Positions 28,659 through 37,824 of a DNA stretch of 64,000 bases are shown piece after piece; the stretch's first letter is position 1, and each line of letters opens with the position of its first letter. This DNA is from Paenibacillus terrae (GTDB taxonomy: Bacteria; Bacillota; Bacilli; Paenibacillales; Paenibacillaceae): NCBI RefSeq assembly GCF_005217525.1, contig NZ_PNXQ01000014.1:397353-461352 (forward strand). The letters run 5' to 3'. A program made the translations under genes and the position numbers. The notes beneath the pieces are model-generated. The model saw only the letters and a program-made list of their open reading frames with translations. It did no database searches and was not told where the DNA came from.

Positions 28659-28687
28659 TTGGAATCCCAGTAGTCAAGCTCTGGCAC

Positions 28688-28716
28688 TTGTCACATAACT
28701 ACGGTTATGTTATAAT
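28688..28716 (+). promoter_or_regulatory. Sigma-A promoter of the rimP-nusA-infB operon
   Basis: The -35 box TTGTCA (28688-28693), a 17 bp spacer and the consensus -10 TATAAT (28711-28716) with extended TGT before it give an almost ideal vegetative promoter. Transcription should start near 28723, about 250 nt before rimP. Confidence 0.88.
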
Positions 28717-28722
28717 TTTTTT

Positions 28723-28970
28723 GGTAATCATGGAGATAAAACCGTTGCTTAAAGAGTGGGGAAACCCACTCTTTACTGTTTGATATACAGTTACAACGTG
28801 AAAAGACGATTTTTGGGCAGGAACCGGTACGCCGGTTTATTTGCAGTGAGCCCAAAATGAACATTACATCAAATGAAAATGGAAAATGCCGGTGATGGAG
28901 AAGCATTGTCCATGGCAATGGGGCGTCTCTTTTTCACCACAGGAAAGTTTACTTTTGGAGGTTATAATCT
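28723..28970 (+). promoter_or_regulatory. Long structured leader of the rimP-nusA-infB operon
   Basis: The gap of 312 bp before rimP holds no gene. The leader contains three predicted structures. First is a perfect 10-bp stem AAAGAGTGGG/CCCACTCTTT with a GAAA tetraloop (28751-28774). Second is a nested hairpin in which TTTGGGC and GCCCAAA flank AACCGG/CCGGTT (about 28811-28857). Third is a terminator (28897-28934). Such an arrangement suggests attenuation of the operon that encodes NusA itself, but the ligand or protein is not known from sequence. Confidence 0.65.
28897..28934 (+). terminator. Terminator/attenuator just before rimP
   Basis: GAGA (28898-28901) pairs with TCTC (28926-28929), and CATTG (28904-28908) with CAATG (28916-28920), followed by five T residues (28930-28934). 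It ends 36 nt before the rimP start and must be read through for operon expression. Confidence 0.65.
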
Positions 28971-29432
28971 TTGAGCACACCAAAGATCAAGTCAGTAGTA
29001 GAAGAAATGGCCCAACCTTATCTCGATGAGCATGGTTTTGAACTGGTCGATGTCGAGTATGTCAAAGAGGGCAGCAATTGGTTTCTTCGCGTTTTTGTGG
29101 ACAAAGATGGGGGAATTGATCTGGACGACTGTAGTATGATCAGTGAATACTTGGGTCAAAAGCTGGACGAAAACGACCCTGTTTCTACAGCATATTTTCT
29201 GGAGGTGTCTTCACCAGGCGCTGAAAGACCGCTAAAAAAAGCGGAAGACGTAACCAAAGCGGTAGGCAAAAATGTATTTGTTACTACATACGAGCCGATC
29301 AACGGCCTGAAGGAATTTGAAGGTCGTTTGCTTTCTTTTGAAGATGGGGAACTTACCGTTCAGAGCGGACAAAAGAAGCATGCCATACCTTATGACAAGG
29401 TGGCTGGAGCCAGGCTCGCGATCATATTTTAA
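28971..29432 (+). CDS. rimP: Ribosome maturation factor RimP
   Basis: RimP assists 30S subunit maturation. The 153-residue protein shows the family motifs HGFELVDVEYVKEGSNWFLRVFVD, DCSMISEYLGQKLDE and LEVSSPGAERPLKKA, followed by a C-terminal SH3-like domain. TTG 28971 follows GGAGGT. It is the first gene of the nusA-infB operon. Confidence 0.96.
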   Translation: MSTPKIKSVVEEMAQPYLDEHGFELVDVEYVKEGSNWFLRVFVDKDGGIDLDDCSMISEYLGQKLDENDPVSTAYFLEVSSPGAERPLKKAEDVTKAVGKNVFVTTYEPINGLKEFEGRLLSFEDGELTVQSGQKKHAIPYDKVAGARLAIIF

Positions 29433-29456
29433 TTCGGATTTGACCGTTGCTGTTTG

Positions 29457-29478
29457 ACATGGACTTCATGTTTTTTTG
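29457..29478 (+). terminator. Small terminator-like hairpin between rimP and nusA
   Basis: ACATG and CATGT form a 5-bp stem around GACTT, directly followed by a run of seven T residues. The stem is short, so it is at most an attenuator or pause site within the operon. Confidence 0.4.
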
Positions 29479-29533
29479 CCTCGTGTGCCGACCAGGACGC
29501 AGGTGCATCATTTGAAAGGGGGAGCAGTAATCC

Positions 29534-30631
29534 ATGAGTATGGATTTTATTGAAGCAATGAACGAGTTGGAACGGGAAAAGGGGATCAGCAAGGATGTGC
29601 TGTTTGAGGCCATTGAAGCAGCCTTGATTTCCAGCTACAAACGGAATTTCAACACCGCACAAAACGTGCGTGTCGATATGAACCGCAACTCGGGTGTCAT
29701 TAAGGTATATGCCCGCAAGCTGATTGTTGAGGAGGTATTGGACCCTCGCACCGAGATTTCGTTGCCAGCGGCTCGTGAGATTAACCCGAATTTTCAGCTG
29801 GAGGATATTGCTGAAATTGAAGTTACTCCTCGTGATTTTGGACGGATTGCTGCACAAACAGCAAAGCAGGTCGTAACCCAACGTATCCGTGAAGCGGAGC
29901 GGGGATTGATCTACAACAAGTTTGTGGACAAGGAAGAGGATATTGTAACAGGGACGGTACAACGTCAAGACCCGCGTAATATTTATATTGACCTGGGTAA
30001 GGTGGAGGCGGTTCTCCCGTTGGGCGAGTTGATGCCTAATGAGAAATTCAGTCATCTGGACCGGATTAAGGCTTATATTACCAAGGTAGAGAATACGACC
30101 AAAGGGCCACAAATCATGTTGTCCCGTTCACATCCAGGTCTGCTTAAGCGTTTGTTCGAACTCGAGGTGCCGGAAATTTTTGACGGTGTCGTCGAGATTC
30201 GTTCTGTAGCGCGTGAAGCAGGCTTCCGTTCTAAAATCGCAGTTCATTCCCGTAATGCCGAGGTAGATCCGGTCGGTTCTTGTGTAGGACCGAGGGGAAC
30301 GCGGGTGCAAACGATTGTGAATGAGTTGCGTGGTGAAAAAATAGACATTGTGCGTTATTCCGATAATGTTGACGAGTATGTGGCTAATGCGTTGAGCCCG
30401 TCCAAGGTGCTTGAGGTGCAGGTGTTTGAAGAAGAAAAAATGGCTCGTGTCATCGTGCCGGATTATCAGCTTTCTCTGGCCATTGGTATCAAAGGGCAAA
30501 ATGCCCGCCTTGCTGCCAAGCTTACTGGCTGGAAAATTGATATCAAGAGCGAAACGCAGGCGGAGGAAGAACTCGGTAGACCGAGAACATCCACCGATGA
30601 AATGCATCAGGATTCCGTTTCTGTAGATTAA
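29534..30631 (+). CDS. nusA: Transcription elongation/termination factor NusA
   Basis: NusA binds RNA polymerase and modulates pausing and termination. The 365-residue protein is the short Gram-positive form without the acidic C-terminal repeats of E. coli. It has an N-terminal RNAP-binding domain, an S1 domain (VTGTVQRQDPRNIYIDLGK, about 137-200), and two KH domains (VGSCVGPRGTRVQTIVNELRGEKID; LAIGIKGQNARLAAKLTGW). ATG 29534 follows GGGGGAGCAG; ATG 29540 is in frame. Its presence behind a leader with terminators suggests autoregulation. Confidence 0.97.
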   Translation: MSMDFIEAMNELEREKGISKDVLFEAIEAALISSYKRNFNTAQNVRVDMNRNSGVIKVYARKLIVEEVLDPRTEISLPAAREINPNFQLEDIAEIEVTPRDFGRIAAQTAKQVVTQRIREAERGLIYNKFVDKEEDIVTGTVQRQDPRNIYIDLGKVEAVLPLGELMPNEKFSHLDRIKAYITKVENTTKGPQIMLSRSHPGLLKRLFELEVPEIFDGVVEIRSVAREAGFRSKIAVHSRNAEVDPVGSCVGPRGTRVQTIVNELRGEKIDIVRYSDNVDEYVANALSPSKVLEVQVFEEEKMARVIVPDYQLSLAIGIKGQNARLAAKLTGWKIDIKSETQAEEELGRPRTSTDEMHQDSVSVD

Positions 30632-30654
30632 ACGGAGTGTAGGGGGATTAATGC

Positions 30655-30963
30655 ATGAAACAGAGAAAGATACCTTTACGAAAGTGTGTGGCCTGTCATG
30701 AAATGATGCCTAAGAAGCAGTTGATCCGTGTCGTCAAAACCCCTGAAGACGAAGTGCTGATTGACTTGACTGGCAAAAAGTCGGGACGCGGCGCTTACTT
30801 GTGCGGCAAAGCCGCCTGCTTCAAGCTTGCTCAAAAAAGCAAGGCACTGGATCGGGCATTGAAGCACTCGGTTCATCCTGATATTTATGAGCAGCTCAGT
30901 CGTGATTTTGCTGCCGTCGAGGAAGAATTCCTGGCGGCACAAGGCAGCGTGCAGGATGAATAA
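30655..30963 (+). CDS. rnpM: RNase P modulator RnpM (YlxR family)
   Basis: YlxR-family proteins bind RNA; the B. subtilis member has been shown to modulate RNase P. The 102-residue protein has the family start RKIPLRKCVACHEMMPKKQLIRVV and the GRGAYLCGKAACF segment. It sits between nusA and the L7Ae-like gene, as usual. The last 8 nt overlap the start of the next gene. Confidence 0.93.
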   Translation: MKQRKIPLRKCVACHEMMPKKQLIRVVKTPEDEVLIDLTGKKSGRGAYLCGKAACFKLAQKSKALDRALKHSVHPDIYEQLSRDFAAVEEEFLAAQGSVQDE

Positions 30964-31279
30964 GGCGCTGTCTGGATTGGGCCTTGCCATGAGAGCTGGC
31001 AAGTTGCTAACAGGTGATGAGATCGTTTTTAAAGCGATCAGGTCTTCAGAAGCCAAGCTGGTCATTCTTGCGAAAGATGCTTCAATGAATACTCAAAAGA
31101 AATTCCGCGACAAATGCGGGACGTACAAAATCCCCTTATTGATAGGATTTGACCGGGAAAGCTTGGGAAGCAGCATCGGCAAGCCTGAACGGGTTGTGCT
31201 GGCTGTGACGGATCAAGGATTCGCGCAATTGATCAAGAAACATGCGGGGATAATGTCGGAGGTGGAGTATATTGAGTAA
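30956..31279 (+). CDS. rplGA: L7Ae-family K-turn-binding ribosomal-type protein (YlxQ)
   Basis: The 107-residue protein belongs to the L7Ae/L30e/S12e family that binds kink-turn RNA. It contains [29 protein letters not shown], and [36 protein letters not shown] 30956 lies in the tail of rnpM (8 nt overlap) and gives the normal family N-terminus; the reading frame is open further upstream but that part is out of family. The stop overlaps the infB start by 8 nt. Confidence 0.93.
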   Translation: MNKALSGLGLAMRAGKLLTGDEIVFKAIRSSEAKLVILAKDASMNTQKKFRDKCGTYKIPLLIGFDRESLGSSIGKPERVVLAVTDQGFAQLIKKHAGIMSEVEYIE

Positions 31280-33848
31280 ACAAGAAAGCAAAGACAAAGT
31301 GCGGGTATACGAATACGCCAAATCGTTGAACATGAGCAGCAAAGAAATTATCACCATTCTTAAACGTCTGGATATTCCCGTGAACAACCATATGAGCGTC
31401 ATGGAACACGACGCTGTGGGTAAAGTGGAAAAGTTTTTTAAGGATATTAAATCCGATGCTGCGGCCAAGCAAGGTGGAGCAGACATGGCGCAAGTAAGCT
31501 CGAATCAGGCCGGTTCAAGTCAGACCAGTTCAGGTCAAAACAGTAATCATTCAACTGAGCAAACCAAAAATCAACAGGAAAAGCAGGTAAGTATGAATAG
31601 GACAAACAACAACCAAAACAGTAACCGAAGCAGCGCTCCAAAAGCGCAAGGCAGTCAGCAGGGCGGTCAAAACCGCAGTCAACAGAGTACAAGCAGACCA
31701 AGTGGACAGCAAGGCAGCAGCCAGAGCCGTAGCGGCGGCCAGCAACAGGGAGGGCAACAGCGCCCAAGCACTAACACGGGTTCACGTCCTCAAGGTAGCC
31801 AAAGCACCAACTCACGTCCACAAGGGAACAGTCAAGGTGGTACGGCAGTAAGAACGGCTTCATCCACGGGAAGTAGTAATGCAAACCGTAGCGGTGGTGG
31901 CAACCGTACAGGCAGCAACTCCAATAACGGTGGTAACCGTTCTGGTCAAGGTCGTTTTGACGATAATCGTCAAGGCGGAGGACGTGGCGGTAACGGTGGT
32001 CGTGGTGGCAATAACCGCGGCGGTAGCAATCGTGGTGGAAAATTCAACAATCGTGGCAGAGGTCAACAACAGGAGCGCCGTGAGAAAATCGACAACACGC
32101 CTAAGAAAATCATTGTGCGTGGTGAGATGACAGTAGGCGAAACAGCGAAGCTTCTCCACAAGGATGCATCGGAAGTTATCAAAAAGCTGATCACGCTCGG
32201 AACGATGGCGACTATTAACCAGGAGCTGGATATGGATACTATCCTGCTACTTGCCGGAGATTTCGGTGTAGAAGTAGAAGTGAAAATTCCGGTCGAAGAG
32301 GATCGTTTTGAAACAGTCGAAGAAAACGATGATCCAGATCTCTTGAAAGCACGTCCACCTGTTGTTACCATTATGGGTCACGTCGATCATGGTAAAACAA
32401 CTTTGCTGGATGCTATTCGCTCCACTAATGTAACGGGTGGCGAAGCTGGTGGTATTACACAGCATATCGGTGCGTACCAAGTTGAAATCAACAATAAGAA
32501 AATTACTTTCCTGGATACACCAGGTCACGAAGCGTTTACGGCTATGCGTGCTCGTGGTGCTCAAGTTACAGATATGACGATCATTGTTGTTGCAGCTGAC
32601 GACGGGGTTATGCCACAGACAGTTGAAGCTATTAACCATGCGAAGGCAGCTGGTCTGCCGATCATCGTGGCTGTGAATAAAATCGACAAACCAGATGCTA
32701 ATCCGGATAAAGTAAAGCAAGAACTGACTGAGTATGAATTGGTTCCTGAAGAGTGGGGCGGCGATACGATTTTCGTTAACGTTTCTGCGAAACAGAGAAT
32801 GGGTCTTGAAGATCTGCTCGAAATGATTCTGCTCGTAGCTGAAGTGAATGAGTACAAAGCGAACCCTGACAAACGGGCACGTGGTACGATCATCGAGGCT
32901 GAGCTGGATAAAGGCCGCGGTTCCGTAGCCCGTATCCTCGTTCAGAATGGTACACTGAAAGTCGGCGATGCTTTCGTAGCAGGTAACTGTTTCGGACGTG
33001 TACGTGCCATGGTCAATGACAAAGGTCGTCGCCTCAAGGAAGCGGGTCCTTCCACACCGGTTGAAATCACTGGTTTGACAGAAGTGCCACTTGCTGGCGA
33101 TCCGTTCATGGTGTTCGAGGATGAGCGCAAAGCTCGTGCTATCGCTGACAGACGTGCGATTACGCAACGTCAGTCCGATCTGGGCAGCAACACCCGTGTA
33201 ACGCTTGATGACCTGTTCCAGCACATCAAGGATGGCGAGATGAAAGATCTGAACGTCATTATCAAAGGTGATGTGCAAGGTTCCGTCGAAGCGCTGAAAG
33301 GCTCCTTGAACAAGATTGAAGTTGAAGGTGTACGCGTTAAAATTCTTCACAGCGGTGCAGGTGCAATTACCGAATCCGATATTATTTTGGCTGCGGCTTC
33401 CAATGCCATTGTGATTGGTTTTAACGTTCGTCCAGATAATCAGGCGAAATCTACAGCTGAAGCAGAAAAAGTGGACATTCGTCTGCACCGCGTCATTTAC
33501 AATGTCATTGAAGAAATCGAGCAAGCCATGAAAGGCATGCTGGATCCTGAATATAAAGAAAATGTGATTGGGCATGCTGAAGTTCGTAACGTGTTTAAAG
33601 TAACTAAGGTCGGTACGATTGCCGGTTGTATGGTGACGTCCGGTAAAATTGCCCGTTCAGCAGAAGCACGCCTGATACGTGATGGCATTGTTATTTTTGA
33701 AGGTAAAATCGACTCACTGAAACGCTTTAAGGACGACGCAAAAGAAGTTGCCCAAGGTTACGAATGCGGTATTACCCTTGATGGCTATAATGATGTTAAG
33801 GAACTCGACATTATTGAAGCGTTCGTCATGGAAACAGTGGAGCGCTAA
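31272..33848 (+). CDS. infB: Translation initiation factor IF-2
   Basis: IF-2 is the GTPase that brings initiator tRNA to the ribosome. The 858-residue protein has an N-terminal IF2_N domain (1-55), then a region rich in Ser, Gln, Asn, Gly and Arg (about 70-270). A second IF2_N domain follows (about 285-335), then the G domain (GHVDHGKTT near 369, [20 protein letters not shown]) and domains II to IV. TTG 31272 follows GGAGGTGG. The disordered linker is much richer in Gly/Ser/Asn than in B. subtilis IF-2. Confidence 0.97.
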   Translation: MSKQESKDKVRVYEYAKSLNMSSKEIITILKRLDIPVNNHMSVMEHDAVGKVEKFFKDIKSDAAAKQGGADMAQVSSNQAGSSQTSSGQNSNHSTEQTKNQQEKQVSMNRTNNNQNSNRSSAPKAQGSQQGGQNRSQQSTSRPSGQQGSSQSRSGGQQQGGQQRPSTNTGSRPQGSQSTNSRPQGNSQGGTAVRTASSTGSSNANRSGGGNRTGSNSNNGGNRSGQGRFDDNRQGGGRGGNGGRGGNNRGGSNRGGKFNNRGRGQQQERREKIDNTPKKIIVRGEMTVGETAKLLHKDASEVIKKLITLGTMATINQELDMDTILLLAGDFGVEVEVKIPVEEDRFETVEENDDPDLLKARPPVVTIMGHVDHGKTTLLDAIRSTNVTGGEAGGITQHIGAYQVEINNKKITFLDTPGHEAFTAMRARGAQVTDMTIIVVAADDGVMPQTVEAINHAKAAGLPIIVAVNKIDKPDANPDKVKQELTEYELVPEEWGGDTIFVNVSAKQRMGLEDLLEMILLVAEVNEYKANPDKRARGTIIEAELDKGRGSVARILVQNGTLKVGDAFVAGNCFGRVRAMVNDKGRRLKEAGPSTPVEITGLTEVPLAGDPFMVFEDERKARAIADRRAITQRQSDLGSNTRVTLDDLFQHIKDGEMKDLNVIIKGDVQGSVEALKGSLNKIEVEGVRVKILHSGAGAITESDIILAAASNAIVIGFNVRPDNQAKSTAEAEKVDIRLHRVIYNVIEEIEQAMKGMLDPEYKENVIGHAEVRNVFKVTKVGTIAGCMVTSGKIARSAEARLIRDGIVIFEGKIDSLKRFKDDAKEVAQGYECGITLDGYNDVKELDIIEAFVMETVER

Positions 33849-33868
33849 CGGCAGAGAGGTGAGCATCC

Positions 33869-34219
33869 ATGGCTAAAATACGTACTGGTCGGGTTGGCGA
33901 GCAGATTAAAAAAGAGCTGAGCCAACTCATACAGACCGAATTAAAAGATCCCCGTATCGGTTTTATTACGGTAACGGGTGTTGATCTGACAAACGATTTG
34001 TCCCAAGCGAAAATATACTTGAGCGTGCTTGGGGATGAAGAGCAAAAAACTTCTTCCCTGAAAGCATTGGACAAAGCGAACGGTTATCTTCGTTCCGAAC
34101 TTGGCAAACGGATACGGCTTCGCCATATTCCTGAGCTGATTTTCAAAATTGACGAATCTATCGCTTATGGCAGCCGGATTGAAAAGCTGCTAAGTGATAT
34201 CGACAAGGATGAGAAATAG
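33869..34219 (+). CDS. rbfA: 30S ribosome-binding factor RbfA
   Basis: RbfA acts in late 30S maturation. The 116-residue protein has the KH-like fold motifs: [46 protein letters not shown], and [39 protein letters not shown] precedes ATG 33869. It follows infB by 20 bp in the same operon. Confidence 0.97.
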   Translation: MAKIRTGRVGEQIKKELSQLIQTELKDPRIGFITVTGVDLTNDLSQAKIYLSVLGDEEQKTSSLKALDKANGYLRSELGKRIRLRHIPELIFKIDESIAYGSRIEKLLSDIDKDEK

Positions 34220-34271
34220 CAAGAGCTAGTTTATCCGAAGGAACCATGAACTGAATGTAAAGGAGACGGCA

Positions 34272-35249
34272 ATGCATACCTATGAACAGGCGCTTCAACA
34301 AGCGAAGGAATTTATTCTGGAGCATGATGATTACCTGATCGTATCGCATGTACAGCCGGACGGAGACGCAGTCAGCTCCACCGTAACGGTGGGCTGGCTT
34401 CTCTCATGTCTGGGGAAGAAATTTACCATGCTGAATGAGGGGCCTATCCCCAAACGCATGGATTTTTTATGGCATGCCGATGAGATTATGGATATGAGCC
34501 AGCAACCGCCGGAACGGAAATACAACCGGATTATTTGTGTGGATTGTGCAGATTTCCGTCGTGTTGGTCTGACAGATCAGTTTTTTGCGGAAGATGCCAT
34601 CATTTTGAATATTGATCATCATCCGACGAATGATGCGTATGGCACGGTTAATGTAATTAAGTCGGATGCTGCGGCAACGGCAGAAATTCTTTTTGATTTA
34701 CTGGAAAAGTTTGCGATCAACTGGGATGTTGAAGTGGCGACGGCTGTATATACCGGACTGCTGACGGACACAGGAGGATTCAGGTATTCGAATACTTCAC
34801 CTAAGGTCATGTCTACGGTGTCACAGCTGCTTGCCTATGGGGTAGACGGTCCCTATCTATCGGAGAGTCTGCTGGAAGAAATGACCTTCCCGCAAATAAA
34901 GGTGCTGACTAAAGCATTGCAAACGCTCAAGATTTCGGAGGATGGTAAAATCGCCTGGGTGGTTGTAACTCCTGACGATATGAAGGAATGCGGAGCTGTT
35001 AATGAGGATTTGGAAGGTATCGTCAATTATCCGAGAAATATTTGTGGCGTTGAAGTAGGCATTTTCTTTAAAGTGATTAGTGATCAAGCGGCCAAAGCCA
35101 GTCTGAGATCGGCAGGTAACGTTAACGTAGCTGCGCTTGCCCAATCATTTGGGGGCGGGGGACACGTACGTGCTGCAGGTTGTCGTCTGGAGGGTAAGCT
35201 GGAGGATATTATCGAGGTCGTTGTAGGGCGGGTGATGGCCGAGCTATGA
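34272..35249 (+). CDS. nrnA: DHH-family oligoribonuclease / pAp phosphatase NrnA
   Basis: NrnA degrades short RNA fragments and 3'-phosphoadenosine 5'-phosphate. The 325-residue protein shows motif I (HVQPDGDAVSS), CVDCAD, the DHH motif at residues 115-117 (NIDHHPTND), GLLTDTGGFRYSNT, and the C-terminal DHHA1 GGGGHVRAAGC. AAAGGAG precedes ATG 34272. The stop overlaps the truB start by 4 nt. Confidence 0.94.
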   Translation: MHTYEQALQQAKEFILEHDDYLIVSHVQPDGDAVSSTVTVGWLLSCLGKKFTMLNEGPIPKRMDFLWHADEIMDMSQQPPERKYNRIICVDCADFRRVGLTDQFFAEDAIILNIDHHPTNDAYGTVNVIKSDAAATAEILFDLLEKFAINWDVEVATAVYTGLLTDTGGFRYSNTSPKVMSTVSQLLAYGVDGPYLSESLLEEMTFPQIKVLTKALQTLKISEDGKIAWVVVTPDDMKECGAVNEDLEGIVNYPRNICGVEVGIFFKVISDQAAKASLRSAGNVNVAALAQSFGGGGHVRAAGCRLEGKLEDIIEVVVGRVMAEL

Positions 35250-36181
35250 AACCGATAAAGCAGGAACAAGCAAATTGGGAAGGCGTGCTACCCGTCTACA
35301 AACCCGCTGGATTCACCTCTCATGATGTGGTGGCCAAGGCTCGCCGTTTGCTGGGAATGAAGCGAATCGGACATACCGGAACACTTGATCCTCAGGTGAC
35401 GGGCGTGCTGCCGTTGTGTCTGGGACGTGCTACCCGGGTAGTTGAATACATGCAGGAGCTACCTAAGGAATACCATGCAACGTTACGCTTGGGACTTGCC
35501 ACGGATACGGAGGACCTTACGGGGACGATTACCGAAGAGTGTGACCGTCCGGTAGAGGTCACAGAAGAGGAAGCCAAAGCGGTTCTGGAGCGTTTTGTCG
35601 GTACGATTTCCCAAGTGCCGCCAATGTACTCGGCCCTCAAAGTGGAAGGCAAACGTCTATATGAGCTGGCCCGAGAAGGCAAAACCGTGGAGCGTAAAAG
35701 CCGTGAAGTGACCATTTACGAGCTGGAAATGACGGGATTCGCGGAGACGGGATCCCATGTGGATATTTCTTTTCGTGCATTATGCTCTAAAGGAACTTAT
35801 ATCCGTACGCTCTGCGTCGATATCGGCCGCAAATTGGGATATCCTTCGACGATGGCCAAGCTGGAACGAACCATGTCTGCGGGGATTCCTGCGAATCGTT
35901 GCTTAACATTCGAAGAAATTGAACGCTACGTAGCGGATGGCAGCCTGGGTGAGCGGCTTATTGCCACTGATGAGGCCATTGACTATATGCCTGATCATAC
36001 AGTGGCCGAAGTGAAGGCAGCTGCCGCTCTCCAAGGTCAGCGCTTGTCGCTGAGCATGATTTCTCCCCCTGTGACGGACAGCCAGCCCTTCCGGTTGTAT
36101 AAAGAGGATCGAACGTTTTTGGGCGTATATGGACGGGATGAATCAGGGGCTATCGCGCCAATTAAAGTTTTTTTACCTTGA
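35246..36181 (+). CDS. truB: tRNA pseudouridine(55) synthase TruB
   Basis: TruB makes pseudouridine 55 in the T-loop of tRNAs. The 311-residue protein has GVLPVYKPAGFTSHDVV, the catalytic Asp in GHTGTLDPQVTGVLPLC, and SKGTYIRTLCVDIG, with a C-terminal PUA-like part. ATGA overlap with nrnA marks translational coupling. Family length is about 300. Confidence 0.97.
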   Translation: MKPIKQEQANWEGVLPVYKPAGFTSHDVVAKARRLLGMKRIGHTGTLDPQVTGVLPLCLGRATRVVEYMQELPKEYHATLRLGLATDTEDLTGTITEECDRPVEVTEEEAKAVLERFVGTISQVPPMYSALKVEGKRLYELAREGKTVERKSREVTIYELEMTGFAETGSHVDISFRALCSKGTYIRTLCVDIGRKLGYPSTMAKLERTMSAGIPANRCLTFEEIERYVADGSLGERLIATDEAIDYMPDHTVAEVKAAAALQGQRLSLSMISPPVTDSQPFRLYKEDRTFLGVYGRDESGAIAPIKVFLP

Positions 36182-36194
36182 ATTGTGCTATAAT
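36166..36194 (+). promoter_or_regulatory. Possible promoter before ribF
   Basis: A consensus TATAAT (36189-36194) with extended TGC lies in the 57 bp gap between truB and ribF. The -35 region (AGTTTT, 17 bp spacer) is poor, so the promoter would depend on the extended -10 element. Confidence 0.5.
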
Positions 36195-36238
36195 TTTGAC
36201 GAAGTTAGTCAAATGATGTGAAATGCAGGTGAAATAAT

Positions 36239-37177
36239 ATGATTACCGTATCGTTATCTTATCCATTGAGCGATGAGCTTTTGCACCAATGGGGACGTTC
36301 ACAGGTCACGGCGATCGGTCAGTTCGACGGTCTTCATCTCGGACACGCAAGTGTCATACGCAAGGCTGTCGAGCTGGCTCGGGAGCAGAAATTGCCGGTA
36401 TCTGTTATGACATTTCATCCTCACCCGAAGGAAGTCATGAAAAAAGGCGACTATGAAGGCTATTTGACCCCGCTTGTGGACAAGCAGGATATTTTAGCTG
36501 ATATGGGTGTGGACGTGCTTTATATTTTGAGATTTGACGAGGACTTTTCCAAAGTCAGCCCTGAGGCGTTCATCACGGACATCTTGCTTCCACTGCAGAT
36601 TCAAACGGCGGTGGTGGGCTTTGATTTCCGGTTTGGCTACCGGGGAGCCGGACATGAGCATACACTTCGGGAACTGGGAGGAGAACGTATGTCCGTCCAC
36701 ACCGTACCGTCATTTGAGCTGGATGGGGAAAAAGTGAGCAGCTCCAGCATCCGCCGTGCCCTGCAGACAGGGGATTTAACGCATGCCTCTCGCTGGCTGG
36801 GACGATCTTACCACATTCGGGGCACCGTAATGGATGGAGAGAAGCGTGGGCGCACCATCGGCTTCCCAACAGCTAATCTCAAGCTGGATGATACTTACGT
36901 AATTCCAGTCAAGGGCGTATATGCCGTACGGGCACTGGTGGGTGAGCGTTGGAGAAGCGGGGTAATGAATGTAGGGGTTAAGCCTACTTTTCATGAAGGT
37001 GTGCTGAATCCGTCGTTTGAGGTTCATCTGTTTGATTTTGACCAGCAGATTTATGGCGAACCTGTGCTGGTTGAGCTTCATCATTACATCCGTCCTGAAC
37101 GCAAATTCTCTTCGGTGGACGAGCTGATTACCCAAATTGGCAATGACGTACAAACGGCTAAAAAGCTGTTAGGCTAA
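36239..37177 (+). CDS. ribF: Bifunctional riboflavin kinase / FAD synthetase
   Basis: RibF converts riboflavin to FMN and then FAD. The 312-residue protein has the nucleotidyltransferase domain (QFDGLHLGHASVI, FHPHPKEV, GFDFRFGYRG; SSSIRRAL) and the C-terminal riboflavin kinase domain (GRTIGFPTANL, GVYAVRA, NPSFEVHLFDF). The start is ATG 36239 with AGGTGA upstream. It is followed by the separate rpsO unit. Confidence 0.97.
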   Translation: MITVSLSYPLSDELLHQWGRSQVTAIGQFDGLHLGHASVIRKAVELAREQKLPVSVMTFHPHPKEVMKKGDYEGYLTPLVDKQDILADMGVDVLYILRFDEDFSKVSPEAFITDILLPLQIQTAVVGFDFRFGYRGAGHEHTLRELGGERMSVHTVPSFELDGEKVSSSSIRRALQTGDLTHASRWLGRSYHIRGTVMDGEKRGRTIGFPTANLKLDDTYVIPVKGVYAVRALVGERWRSGVMNVGVKPTFHEGVLNPSFEVHLFDFDQQIYGEPVLVELHHYIRPERKFSSVDELITQIGNDVQTAKKLLG

Positions 37178-37181
37178 TTTA

Positions 37182-37210
37182 TTTACATAAGACAGGCGCT
37201 GTGTTATACT
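37182..37210 (+). promoter_or_regulatory. Sigma-A promoter of rpsO
   Basis: TTTACA (37182-37187), a 17 bp spacer and TATACT (37205-37210) with an extended TGT make a strong vegetative promoter about 100 bp before rpsO. Confidence 0.82.
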
Positions 37211-37216
37211 GACTTA

Positions 37217-37309
37217 TGTTGTGTAAACAACGATGAACCTTGGCTTGGTTGTCCGCTTTCACCAGCGGCTACGAGGCTAATGGCGATTATAATGAAGGAG
37301 GTGAACAGG
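37217..37309 (+). promoter_or_regulatory. Structured rpsO leader, candidate S15 autoregulatory site
   Basis: The leader can form GTTGT/ACAAC (37218-37231) and a second stem CCTTG/CGAGG (37238-37242 with 37271-37275) enclosing CCGC/GCGG (37253-37256 with 37265-37268). S15 binds its own leader in several bacteria by helix-junction or G-U/G-C motifs, so autogenous control is likely by analogy. Confidence 0.55.
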
Positions 37310-37579
37310 ATGGCATTGACTCAAGAGCGTAAACAGCAATTGATCGAGGAGTACAAAACTCATGAATCCGATACAGGATCTGCAGAGGTACAAATCGCTA
37401 TCCTTACTGAAAACATCGTTAACTTGCAAAGCCACTTTCGTTCGCATAAGAAAGACCATCACTCCCGCCGCGGGTTGTTGAAAATGGTCGGTCAGCGTCG
37501 TAAACTTTTGGCTTACCTGAAGAAGACTGATGTTAGACGTTACAGTGCGTTGATCGAGCGTCTCGGACTGCGTCGTTAA
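37310..37579 (+). CDS. rpsO: Small ribosomal subunit protein uS15
   Basis: S15 is a primary 16S rRNA-binding protein. The 89-residue protein has exact family length and the motifs [32 protein letters not shown] and [14 protein letters not shown] 37310 is chosen because AAGGAGGTG lies just upstream and gives the canonical MALTQERK start; an in-frame ATG at 37280 lies before that site. Confidence 0.98.
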   Translation: MALTQERKQQLIEEYKTHESDTGSAEVQIAILTENIVNLQSHFRSHKKDHHSRRGLLKMVGQRRKLLAYLKKTDVRRYSALIERLGLRR

Positions 37580-37598
37580 TTTTCAGACATGTAATGAG

Positions 37599-37667
37599 AA
37601 AAGAAGCCTGGTTGTTCACCGCTTGTCCCTGCTAAGGCGACGGCGGACAGCAGCCGGGTTCTTTTTT
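37599..37667 (+). terminator. Intrinsic terminator after rpsO
   Basis: AAAAGAA (37599-37605) pairs with TTCTTTT (37659-37665) at the base of a long imperfect stem that also includes CCGC/GCGG, and six T residues follow. It separates rpsO from pnp. Confidence 0.65.
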
Positions 37668-37732
37668 GAAGTAAGGAATTTTTTTGACGTGCAGATCCTT
37701 TAGAAGTGCGAGTCTAGTAAGGTTCTGGTGCT

Positions 37733-37738
37733 TATAAT
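37733..37738 (+). promoter_or_regulatory. Possible -10 element before pnp
   Basis: A consensus TATAAT lies 86 nt before the pnp start. No good -35 box is found 16-18 bp upstream, so this is a tentative call. pnp needs some promoter because rpsO is followed by a terminator. Confidence 0.4.
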
Positions 37739-37824
37739 GCATAGGTCTTCTTATGAATTAGGCCCGCGCAGGAAATACTGGATATGTATAGAACTTTTAC
37801 AATGGAATGAAATGGAGGGATACC

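Noticed and set aside
31500..32080. Repetitive stretch that might be a CRISPR or tandem repeat
   Set aside because: The repeats are irregular and in frame, and encode the disordered linker of IF-2.
32247..33575. A 442-residue open frame on the minus strand inside infB
   Set aside because: It mirrors the codon pattern of infB, has no ribosome site or recognisable domain, and infB is unmistakable on the + strand.
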